From Umezawaea tangerina (GTDB taxonomy: Bacteria > Actinomycetota > Actinomycetes > Mycobacteriales > Pseudonocardiaceae): a stretch of DNA of 64,000 nucleotides. A model generated the notes under the pieces. It saw nothing but the letters and a program-made list of their open reading frames with translations. It did no database searches and had not been told where the DNA came from. Position numbers and translations under genes: made by a program. Positions 9,472 through 16,863 of this stretch are shown here, piece after piece. The stretch's first letter is position 1, and each line of letters opens with the position of its first letter. The stretch covers positions 186,001 through 250,000 of the forward strand of contig NZ_PVTF01000012.1 of the NCBI RefSeq assembly GCF_003002815.1. Direction: 5' to 3'.

Positions 9472-10689
9472 ATGACGTTCAGCCGGTTGACGCACCTGGA
9501 CTGCGCCCGCTGCGGGCGGCGCCACGACGCGGACGTGCTCGCGAACCTGTGCGAGTGCGGGTCCCCGCTGCTGGCGCGCTACGACCTCGACGCCGTGCGC
9601 GCGTCGGTCACCCCCGCCGACCTGGCCGGGCGGCCGCCGACGCTGTGGCGCTACCACGAGGTGCTGCCGGTGCGCGACCCCCGGCGCGTGGTCACCCTCG
9701 GCGAGGGCATGACGCCGCTGCTGCCGCTCCCCCGGCTCGGCGAGGCGCTCGGCGTCCCCGGTCTGCTGATGAAGGACGAGGGCCTGGTGCCGACCGGGTC
9801 GTTCAAGGCCCGCGGCGCGGCAGTCGGCGTGTCCCGCGCGGCGGAGCTGGGCGCGACCGGCATCGCCATGCCGACCAACGGCAACGCGGGCGCGGCGTGG
9901 GCGCTGTACGCGGCGCGCGCCGGGCTGCGCAGCGTGATCGCGATGCCGGTGGACGCCCCGGAGATCACCCGCGCCGAGTGCGCGGTCAGCGGCGCGGACC
10001 TCTACCTGGTGCGCGGGCTCATCGGCGACGCCGGGAGGATGATCGGTGAGCTGGTGTCCACTTCGGACGGCGAGCTGTTCGACACCTCGACGTTGAAGGA
10101 GCCCTACCGCATCGAGGGCAAGAAGACCATGGGGTACGAGATCGCCGAGCAGCTGGGCTGGAGGTGCCCGGACGTGATCCTCTACCCGACCGGCGGCGGG
10201 GTCGGGCTGATCGGCATCCACAAGGCGCTGCTGGAGATGCGGGAGCTCGGCTGGATCACCGGGAAGCTGCCGCGGCTCGTGGCCGTGCAGGCGACCGGGT
10301 GCGCGCCGATCGTGAAGGCGTTCGAGGCGGGTGAGCGGACCGCGGAGCAGTGGCCGGACTCGTCGACGATCGCCTTCGGCATCAACGTGCCCAAGGCGCT
10401 GGGCGACTTCCTGATCCTGGACGCGCTCTACGACACCGGCGGCACGGCCATCGCGGTCGACGACGAGGCGCTGCTGGCGGCGCAGGAGCTGTGCGCCCGG
10501 CTCGAAGGGGCGTTCGTGTGCCCGGAGGGGGCGGCCGCGTTCGCCGCCGTCCGCCTGCTCCGCAAGGAGGGATGGCTCGGCGAAGGCGAGGAGGTCGTCG
10601 TGCTCAACACCGGAGCCGGCATCAAGTACCCCGACACGGTGGGCGTCGAGGTGCCCACCCTCGACATCGGCGACAGCCTGCCGCGATAG
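9472..10689 (+). CDS. Threonine synthase-like PLP-dependent enzyme
   Basis: 405 residues of fold-type II PLP enzyme related to threonine synthase (O-phosphohomoserine to threonine). The N-terminus has a rubredoxin-like knuckle pair (DCARCG...LCECG). The PLP lysine lies in PTGSFKARG, the substrate loop is MPTNGNAGAAW, and the phosphate-binding glycine loop is YPTGGGVGLIG. A NTGAGIKYP block closes the protein. The zinc-knuckle subgroup includes true ThrC but also cysteate synthase-like and other paralogues, so the exact product is open. ATG 9472 starts the conserved LTHLDCARCG; a GTG at 9448 is in frame. A hydrolase gene follows after 12 bp and is probably coupled. Confidence 0.85.
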   Translation: MTFSRLTHLDCARCGRRHDADVLANLCECGSPLLARYDLDAVRASVTPADLAGRPPTLWRYHEVLPVRDPRRVVTLGEGMTPLLPLPRLGEALGVPGLLMKDEGLVPTGSFKARGAAVGVSRAAELGATGIAMPTNGNAGAAWALYAARAGLRSVIAMPVDAPEITRAECAVSGADLYLVRGLIGDAGRMIGELVSTSDGELFDTSTLKEPYRIEGKKTMGYEIAEQLGWRCPDVILYPTGGGVGLIGIHKALLEMRELGWITGKLPRLVAVQATGCAPIVKAFEAGERTAEQWPDSSTIAFGINVPKALGDFLILDALYDTGGTAIAVDDEALLAAQELCARLEGAFVCPEGAAAFAAVRLLRKEGWLGEGEEVVVLNTGAGIKYPDTVGVEVPTLDIGDSLPR

Positions 10690-10701
10690 GAGAAGACCCT
10701 G

Positions 10702-11499
10702 ATGGTTTCGGTCAACGGGCTGGAGATCGCCCACCGGCAGAGCACCGGCACCGGGAGACCGGTGGTGCTCGTGCACGGGAACTCGTCGTCGTCCAGGACG
10801 TGGCAGCCGCTGCTGGACGGGCCGTTCGGCAAGCGGTTCCGCTGCCTGGCACCGGACCTGCCGGGCCACGGCGGGTCGCAGGCACCGGACGGCGGCTACT
10901 CGATCGCGACGTTCACCGCCGCCGTCGCCGGGTTCGCCGAGGTCTCGGACGCCCTCGACGCGGTGTTCGTCGGCTGGAGCCTCGGCGGCCACATCGTGAT
11001 CGAGGCCGAGCCGCGCCTGCCCGACGCGGCGGGCCTCGTCGTCTTCGGCACGCCGCCGCTGCCCAACCCGGCCGCGGTGCCGTCGGCGTTCCTGCCGAAC
11101 CCCGCGATGGGCGTCGGCTTCACCGGCCAGGTCTCCGAGGAGGACGCCACCGCGTACGCCGCGAGCTTCGTCGCGCCCGGCTCCCCGTTGCCGCTGCACG
11201 GTTTCGTCGCCGACATCCTGGCGACCGACCCGGCCGCGCGGGAGGGCATCGGCAACGCCATCGGCTCCGGCTCGATCGCCGACGAGGCCGCGATCGTCGC
11301 GGGCCTGGCGAAGCCGCTGGCCGTGCTGCACGGCCGCGAGGAGCAGCTGGTGTCGCTGGACTACCTGCGGGGGCTGGACATCCCGACGCTGTGGCGCGGA
11401 GAGGTGCAGGTGATCGACGGCGTGGGCCACGCGCCGCAGGAGGAGGACCCGGAGGCGTTCGCCGAGCTGCTGACCCGGTTCGTGGAGGACCTGGACTAG
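10702..11499 (+). CDS. Alpha/beta-fold hydrolase
   Basis: A 265-residue alpha/beta-hydrolase: VVLVHGNSSSSRTW oxyanion region, LPGHGGS, nucleophile elbow FVGWSLGGHI (Ser near residue 95), a late PLAVLHGREEQLV strand with the acid, and GVGHAPQEEDPEAF with the catalytic His. AGGAGA lies just before the ATG. The 12-bp gap to the threonine synthase-like gene indicates one transcript. The substrate is unknown. The stop codon TAG is the first part of a CTAG that also borders the 170-bp palindromic element downstream. Confidence 0.85.
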   Translation: MVSVNGLEIAHRQSTGTGRPVVLVHGNSSSSRTWQPLLDGPFGKRFRCLAPDLPGHGGSQAPDGGYSIATFTAAVAGFAEVSDALDAVFVGWSLGGHIVIEAEPRLPDAAGLVVFGTPPLPNPAAVPSAFLPNPAMGVGFTGQVSEEDATAYAASFVAPGSPLPLHGFVADILATDPAAREGIGNAIGSGSIADEAAIVAGLAKPLAVLHGREEQLVSLDYLRGLDIPTLWRGEVQVIDGVGHAPQEEDPEAFAELLTRFVEDLD

Positions 11500-11665
11500 G
11501 GCGTGTATCGAAGTCCGTGTTCGCGGTAGCCGGGCCTGAGGTGGTTCCTGGGGGCACGGCCGACTGGCCCGCATACAACAGGCGGTATGCGGGCCAGTCG
11601 GCCGCACCGCCAGGAACCACCTCAGGCGCGACTCCCATCGAACGAGACTTCGATACACGCCCTAG
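11496..11665. mobile_element. 170-bp palindromic MITE-like element flanked by CTAG
   Basis: Two ~80-bp arms form a large imperfect inverted repeat around an 8-nt loop (11577-11584). The outermost 20 bp match perfectly on both ends (CTAGGGCGTGTATCG and its complement at 11651-11665, continuing inward). The inner arms match well from CCTGAGGTGG to GCCCGCATAC, with a mismatched patch between. CTAG at both edges fits the YTAR-type 4-bp target duplication of IS5-family transposases, so a non-autonomous IS5-type MITE is the best reading. Both convergent genes use the edge CTAG as their TAG stop codons. It would also act as a strong bidirectional terminator. There is no ORF inside. Confidence 0.6.
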
Positions 11666-12681
11666 CGCGGCGGGCCGGTGCTGCCCCTCGGGACCAGCAC
11701 CGGCACCTGGTCCTCCACGTCCACGGGCGCCCCGCCGTCCAGCACGGTCAGCAGTGCCGTCGCCGCCCGGCCGCCGAAGGCGAACGTGTCCCGCGCCAGC
11801 GCCGTGAGCGGCGGGTGGATCAGCCTGCACAGCGGCGAGTCGTCCCAGGCCACCAGCGACACCCCACCCGGCACCGCCACCCCGAGCTCGGCCGCGACCC
11901 CCGCGCCCGCCACCGCCATCACGTCGTTGTCGTAGACGATCGCGGTCGGCGGGGTCGGCCCGGACAGCAGCTCGCGGGTGGCGCTCGCGCCCTGCTCGTC
12001 GGTGTAGTCGGTCGCCACGCACTCGGCGGCCGTGATGCCCCACGCGCTCGCGGCCTCGTGGAACGCGGTCGTGCGGCGTTCGGTGTGCAGCAGTCCGGGC
12101 AGGCCCGCGACCCGCGCGATCCGCCGGTGCCCCAGCGAGCCCAGGTGCTCGATGATCGACACCATCGCCTTGGCGTCGTCGGCCCACACGCTGGCCAGCC
12201 CGCCGTGGTGGCCGGGGCCGCCGATGACGACGGCGGGCAGTCCCAGCTCCTCGACGAGCGCGACCCGCCGGTCGTCCACCCGCAGGTCGACCAGGAACAC
12301 CCCGCCCACCCGCTGCTCGGAGCACCAGCGCCGGTAGACCTCGATCTCGGCGTCCTGGTCCTCGACGACCTGGAGCATCAGCGCGACGGACCTGGTGGAC
12401 AGCTCGGCCTGGAGTCCGGAGATCAGCTGGAAGAAGAACGACTCCACACCGAGCGTGCGGGCGGGCCGGGCGAGCACCAGGCCGACTGAGTCGGCGCGGG
12501 CCGCCGAGAGCGCGCGGGCCGCGCTGTTGGGCCGCCAGGCCAGCTCCTCGGCCACGGCGAGGATGCGCGACCGGGTCGTCTCGGAGACGCCCGGTCTGCC
12601 GTTCAGCGCGAGCGAGACCGCGCCCTTCGAGACACCGGCGCGGAGCGCGATGTCGCGGATGGTCGGACGTTTCACGCTCAC
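11662..12681 (-). CDS. LacI family transcriptional regulator of the sugar locus
   Basis: A 339-residue LacI/GalR repressor. The N-terminal helix-turn-helix is TIRDIALRAGVSKGAVSLALNG followed by the hinge helix RPNSAARALSA. The effector-binding domain has the usual periplasmic-binding fold, ending with GGRAATALLTVL. It starts at GTG 12681, or TTG 12684 with nearly the same upstream GGACAGG. It diverges from a sugar ABC transporter and glycosidases, and the 91-bp gap holds two LacI-type palindromes, so it very likely represses that operon until a mannose-containing sugar is present. Its stop codon lies in the CTAG edge of the palindromic element. Confidence 0.9.
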   Translation of the reverse strand: MSVKRPTIRDIALRAGVSKGAVSLALNGRPGVSETTRSRILAVAEELAWRPNSAARALSAARADSVGLVLARPARTLGVESFFFQLISGLQAELSTRSVALMLQVVEDQDAEIEVYRRWCSEQRVGGVFLVDLRVDDRRVALVEELGLPAVVIGGPGHHGGLASVWADDAKAMVSIIEHLGSLGHRRIARVAGLPGLLHTERRTTAFHEAASAWGITAAECVATDYTDEQGASATRELLSGPTPPTAIVYDNDVMAVAGAGVAAELGVAVPGGVSLVAWDDSPLCRLIHPPLTALARDTFAFGGRAATALLTVLDGGAPVDVEDQVPVLVPRGSTGPPR

Positions 12682-12704
12682 CAACCTGTCCGGAAGTAGA
12701 CAAG

Positions 12705-12741
12705 TGAATCGATTGAGGGTAGCTGCAGCTATACCGGTTTA
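12705..12741. promoter_or_regulatory. Two candidate LacI-family operators
   Basis: Two palindromes with the central CG typical of LacI/GalR operators lie between the divergent repressor and transporter genes. They are TGAATCGATTGA at 12705-12716 and TATACCGGTTTA at 12730-12741, with centres 25 bp apart. Binding here would cover both promoters and give control of the sugar operon plus autoregulation. Not demonstrated; inferred from symmetry and position. Confidence 0.5.
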
Positions 12742-12772
12742 GCTACGGTCCGGACAACACGGAGGTGCGGTC

Positions 12773-14047
12773 ATGCGGACGACTCGGCGGGTATTCCTGA
12801 TCGGTCTGGCGGCGGCGACCCTGGCGGGCTGCGGGCTGTCCGGCACGAACGAGCAGGGAGGTGCGGTCGCGGGTGAGGTCAAGGGCGAGATCACCTTCCA
12901 GACGTGGGCGCTCAAACCCAAGTACACCCAGTACGTCGAGGGTGTCATAGCCTCCTTCCAGCAGGAACACCCCGGCACGACGGTCAAGTGGATCGACCAG
13001 CCCGCCGACGGGTACCTGACCAAGGTGCTGGCCGACGCCTCCGCCGGGTCGCTCCCGGACGTGATCAACGTGCCGCCGGACCTCAGCTTCCCGCTCGCCA
13101 AAGCCGGTCAGCTGGTGAACCTCGACGAGGCGGCGGCGGATGCCAAGAAGGACTACCTCGACAACGCGTGGGCCGCTTACGCCATTCCGGGTAAAGCGGG
13201 TACGTACGGTTTTCCGTGGTACCTGAACACCGGTCCTGTTTTCTACAACAAAGCGCTGTTCCAGCAGGCCGGGCTCAACCCGGACAGCCCGCCGACGACG
13301 TTCGCCGAGCTCGAGACCGCCGCGCTGACCATGGCCCAGAAGACCGACCGCAAGGTCGCCATGCTCGGCCAGACGCCCGCCATCGCGGACTTCGGGCTCT
13401 ACGGCGTGGAGATGATGAACGCCGACGGCACCAAGTTCACGTTCAACTCCGCCAAGGGCGTCGAGCTGGTCGAGATGTACAAGCGGATGTACGACGCGGG
13501 CGGGCTGGTCGCGGAGGCGCTGACCCAGAACTACACCGGGTCCGGGGCGAAGTTCATGGCGCAGCAGACCGCCCTGACCCCCGGCTCCGCCTACGACCTC
13601 GGCAAGTTCAAGACCGACGCGCCGTCGCTGTACGCGAACATCGGCATCACCAAGCCGATCACGAACACCGGCAAGGCCAACATGTTCGTGCACGGCGTCT
13701 CGGTGCCGACCTCCAGCAAGAACAAGCCGACCGCGCTGGCGTTCGGCCGGTTCGTGACGAACGCGGCCAACCAGCTGGCGTTCTCCAAGGTCGCGACGAT
13801 CTTCCCGAGCAGCCGCGACGGCATGAAGGACCCCTACTTCACCACCGAGGACGGGTCCGACGAGGCCAGGGTGCGGGTGGCCGCGGCCAAGCAGCTCGGC
13901 GACTCGGTCAACTACACGCCGGTGCAGTTCAGCCAGCAGATGCAGGACTCGCTGCGGCAGAACCTCGCCGACGCCATGCTGGGCAAGAAGTCCGCCAAGC
14001 AGGCCCTCGACGACGCGGTCGCCGAATGCGACCGCCTGCTCGGGTGA
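12773..14047 (+). CDS. ABC transporter sugar-binding lipoprotein (CUT1 family)
   Basis: 424 residues. The signal peptide MRTTRRVFLIGLAAATLAGCG contains a twin-arginine start and a lipobox (TLAGC), giving a lipid-anchored extracellular solute-binding protein. The body is the MalE-type fold (KGEITFQTWALKPKYTQYVEGVIASF at the start, many aromatic residues for sugar stacking, GKKSAKQALDDAVAECDRLL at the end). GGAGGTG precedes the ATG. It is the first gene of an operon with two permeases, a GH5-like hydrolase and an alpha-mannosidase, which suggests import of mannose-containing oligosaccharides. Confidence 0.93.
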   Translation: MRTTRRVFLIGLAAATLAGCGLSGTNEQGGAVAGEVKGEITFQTWALKPKYTQYVEGVIASFQQEHPGTTVKWIDQPADGYLTKVLADASAGSLPDVINVPPDLSFPLAKAGQLVNLDEAAADAKKDYLDNAWAAYAIPGKAGTYGFPWYLNTGPVFYNKALFQQAGLNPDSPPTTFAELETAALTMAQKTDRKVAMLGQTPAIADFGLYGVEMMNADGTKFTFNSAKGVELVEMYKRMYDAGGLVAEALTQNYTGSGAKFMAQQTALTPGSAYDLGKFKTDAPSLYANIGITKPITNTGKANMFVHGVSVPTSSKNKPTALAFGRFVTNAANQLAFSKVATIFPSSRDGMKDPYFTTEDGSDEARVRVAAAKQLGDSVNYTPVQFSQQMQDSLRQNLADAMLGKKSAKQALDDAVAECDRLLG

Positions 14048-14916
14048 CCCGCTGGTACACGCCGTGGCTGTTCCTGCTGCCGGGACTGGCCGTCGTGGTC
14101 ACGTTCAGCCTGGTGCCGTTCGTGAACATGATCGTGCTGGCGTTCACCGACGCCACCGCGCTCGGCGGCGGGCACTTCACCGGGCTGGCGAACTTCCAGC
14201 GGATGCTCGACGACCCGAAGTTCTGGGTGGCGCTGCGCAACAGCACGCTCTACCTGGTGGGCGTCGTGCCGCCGCTGGTCGTGCTGCCCCTGCTCATCGC
14301 CCTGCTGGTTCGGAAGAAGCTGCCCGGCATCACGTTCTTCCGCACCGCGTTCTTCACCCCGGTGATCGCCTCGGCGGTGGTCGTCGGGCTGATCTGGACG
14401 TGGCTGCTGGACAGCCAGGGGCTGGTCAACAACGTCCTGCGCGCGCTGGGCTGGGTCAGCAGGCCGGTGCCGTTCCTGACCGACGAGTGGCTGCTGCTGG
14501 TCAGCGCCATGCTCGTGACGATCTGGAAGGGCCTCGGCTACTACATGATCATCTACCTGGCGGCGCTCGGGAACGTGCCCGCCGACCTGCACGAGGCCGC
14601 CCAGGTCGACGGCGCCGGTCCGGTGCGGCGGTTCTTCGCGGTCACCGTCCCCGCGCTGCGGCCGACGATGGTGCTGGTGGCCGCGCTGTCCGCGGTCAAC
14701 GGGTTCCGGGTGTTCTCCGAGATCTACCTGCTCTCCGGCGGGTCGGGCGGGCCGGGCGGCGCGGACACGTCGCTGGTGATGCTGATCCAGCAGACCGGCA
14801 CCGGCCTGACCGGCAACGTCGGCTACGCGTCCGCGCTGAGCATGGTGCTGTTCGTGGTCACGCTGGGACTGCTGCTGGTCACGTTGCGGCTCAACCGGCG
14901 GGAGGAGGCGCTGTGA
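14044..14916 (+). CDS. Sugar ABC transporter permease (MalF type)
   Basis: 290 residues with about six membrane helices beginning at WLFLLPGLAVVVTFSLVPFV. The EAAxxDGA cytoplasmic loop, which docks the ATPase, reads LHEAAQVDGAGPVRRFFAVTVPAL. The start GTG at 14044 overlaps the stop of the binding protein gene (GTGA), showing translational coupling. Together with the next gene it forms the heterodimeric membrane channel of a CUT1 sugar importer. Confidence 0.93.
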   Translation: MTRWYTPWLFLLPGLAVVVTFSLVPFVNMIVLAFTDATALGGGHFTGLANFQRMLDDPKFWVALRNSTLYLVGVVPPLVVLPLLIALLVRKKLPGITFFRTAFFTPVIASAVVVGLIWTWLLDSQGLVNNVLRALGWVSRPVPFLTDEWLLLVSAMLVTIWKGLGYYMIIYLAALGNVPADLHEAAQVDGAGPVRRFFAVTVPALRPTMVLVAALSAVNGFRVFSEIYLLSGGSGGPGGADTSLVMLIQQTGTGLTGNVGYASALSMVLFVVTLGLLLVTLRLNRREEAL

Positions 14917-15719
14917 GGCGGGTCGGGCGGTACGCGCTGCTGCTGTTCGTGCTGGCCGTCACCATCGGGCCGTTCCTGTGGCAGCTGTCGACCTCGCTCA
15001 AGGGCGCGGGCGAGGACGTGTACGCGCCGGACTTCGTGCCGTCGCAACCGACGCTGGCCAACTACGCGGGCGTCGCCGACGTCGTGCCGGTGTGGACGTT
15101 CGTGCTGAACTCGCTGTTCGTGGCTCTGGTCAACGTGGTGGCCAACTGCGTCGGCGCGTCGATGGCCGGGTACGCGTTGGCGCGCCTGAGGTTCCGCGGT
15201 CGGCGGCTGGCCGCGCTGGTGTTCGCCTCGGGCATCCTGGTGCCGTTCGAGGTCATCCTGATCTCGTTGTTCCTGGTCATGCGGTCGTTCGGGCTGACCA
15301 ACACGCTGACCGGCGTGGTGCTGCCCGGTGCCGTGGCGGCGTTGAACGTCCTGCTGATGCGCAACGCCTTCCTCGCCCTGCAACCGGAGGTGGAGGAGGC
15401 CGCGGTCATCGACGGGGCGAACGCGTGGCAGCGGTTCGCCCGGATCGCGGTGCCCTCGGCGCGCGGGACGATCCTGGTGGTCGCGCTGTTCTCGTTCATG
15501 TTCAGCTGGGACGACTTCCTGTGGCCGCTGGTGGTGCTCAGCGACCCGGACAAGTACACGCTGACCATCGGTCTGGCCTACCTCCAGGGCACGTTCTTCC
15601 AGAACCAGCGGCTGGTCGCGGCGGGCACGATCATCGCCGTCGCACCGCTGATCGTGTTGTTCATCAGCCTGCAGAAGCACTTCTTCCGCGGGGTCGGCGA
15701 AGGTGCCATCAAGGGCTAG
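14913..15719 (+). CDS. Sugar ABC transporter permease (MalG type)
   Basis: 268 residues, about six membrane helices. The EAA loop is VEEAAVIDGANAWQRFARIAVPSARGTILV. The start GTG at 14913 overlaps the upstream stop by GTGA. The C-terminal LQKHFFRGVGEGAIKG is the usual ending of MalG-type subunits. No ATPase gene is in the operon; in many actinobacteria a shared ATPase (MsiK type) encoded elsewhere powers such importers, and that is inferred here. Confidence 0.93.
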   Translation: MRRVGRYALLLFVLAVTIGPFLWQLSTSLKGAGEDVYAPDFVPSQPTLANYAGVADVVPVWTFVLNSLFVALVNVVANCVGASMAGYALARLRFRGRRLAALVFASGILVPFEVILISLFLVMRSFGLTNTLTGVVLPGAVAALNVLLMRNAFLALQPEVEEAAVIDGANAWQRFARIAVPSARGTILVVALFSFMFSWDDFLWPLVVLSDPDKYTLTIGLAYLQGTFFQNQRLVAAGTIIAVAPLIVLFISLQKHFFRGVGEGAIKG

Positions 15720-15730
15720 AGAGGACCGCC

Positions 15731-16861
15731 TTGCTGCGATTCGGCGTCAACTACACCCCCTCCTCCGGCTGGTTCCACCACTGGCTCGACTTCGACCTGG
15801 ACGCCGTGCGCGCGGACCTCGCCTCCATCGCGGCCCTCGGCCTCGACCACGTGCGGGTGTTCCCGCTGTGGCCGGTGTTCCAGCCCAACCGCGGCCTCGT
15901 GCGGCCGCGGGCGGTGCAGCAGTTGGTGTCGATGGTCGACGCGGCCGCCGCGGAAGGGCTGGACGTGCAGGTCGACGCCCTGCAGGGGCACCTGTCGAGC
16001 TTCGACTTCTACCCGTCGTGGGTGCAGACGTGGCACCGCCGCAACGTGTTCACCGACCCGGACGTCCTGGCCGGGCAGGCGTTCTACCTGCGCACGCTGC
16101 TGGAGGCGTTGCGGGACAGGCCGAACTTCCTCGGCCTCACGCTGGGCAACGAGACCAACCTGCTGACCGAGTCCAACCCGCTCACCCCCGACGAGGCCGC
16201 CGCGTGGCTGGACGAGCTGCTGCTCGTGTGCGCCGCGGTCGCGCCGGACCAGCCGCACGTGCACTCGGAGTACGACGCCGTCTGGTACTCCGACGACCAC
16301 CCGTTCCTGCCCGCGCACGCCGCGCGCAAGGGCGCCATGACGACCGTGCACTCGTGGGTGTTCAACGGGACCGCGCAGCGCTACGGGCCGTTGAGCGTGG
16401 AGAGCGTGCACCACGCCGAGTACCTGGTGGAGCTGGCGAAGGCGTGGGGCGCGCCGGACCGGCCGGTGTGGCTGCAGGAGATCGGGGCGGCGCAACCGGA
16501 GATCGGCGCGGAGCAGGCGCCGGAGTTCGCCGAGCGGACCCTGGCGAACGTGCTGTCGTGCACGAACCTGTGGGGCGTCACGTGGTGGTGCTCGCACGAC
16601 GTGGACCGGTCGCTGGTCGACTTCCCCGAGCGCGAGTACGAGCTGGGGCTGCTCACGACCGAGCGCAAGGTGAAGCCGCTCGGCGAGACCGTGGCGCGGA
16701 TCGTCGCGCGGGCACGGGAGGTCCCGCCGTCCCCGGTGGCGCGGACGACGTCGGTGAAATTGACTGGGGAGCGCTCGTCGTGGGGGCCGAGTGGCGCCGT
16801 CTTCGACGAGTGGATGGGCCTCGCGCGCGACGGCGTGCGAGCTTCGATCGAAGTGGGGTGA
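15731..16861 (+). CDS. Glycoside hydrolase, GH5-like clan A TIM barrel
   Basis: 376 residues resembling cellulase/mannanase-type (GH5-like, clan GH-A) hydrolases. The acid/base glutamate lies in LGLTLGNETNLL and the nucleophile probably in VWLQEIGAAQPE. HVRVFPLWPVF and VHSWVF are further barrel motifs. There is no signal peptide, so it acts in the cytoplasm on imported oligosaccharide. The TTG start at 15731 has GAGAGGAC before it; the gap to the permease is 11 bp. The subfamily and bond specificity (beta-mannoside is suggested by the neighbours) are unproven. The gene is followed after 2 bp by the alpha-mannosidase. Confidence 0.75.
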   Translation: MLRFGVNYTPSSGWFHHWLDFDLDAVRADLASIAALGLDHVRVFPLWPVFQPNRGLVRPRAVQQLVSMVDAAAAEGLDVQVDALQGHLSSFDFYPSWVQTWHRRNVFTDPDVLAGQAFYLRTLLEALRDRPNFLGLTLGNETNLLTESNPLTPDEAAAWLDELLLVCAAVAPDQPHVHSEYDAVWYSDDHPFLPAHAARKGAMTTVHSWVFNGTAQRYGPLSVESVHHAEYLVELAKAWGAPDRPVWLQEIGAAQPEIGAEQAPEFAERTLANVLSCTNLWGVTWWCSHDVDRSLVDFPEREYELGLLTTERKVKPLGETVARIVARAREVPPSPVARTTSVKLTGERSSWGPSGAVFDEWMGLARDGVRASIEVG

Positions 16862-16863
16862 CG

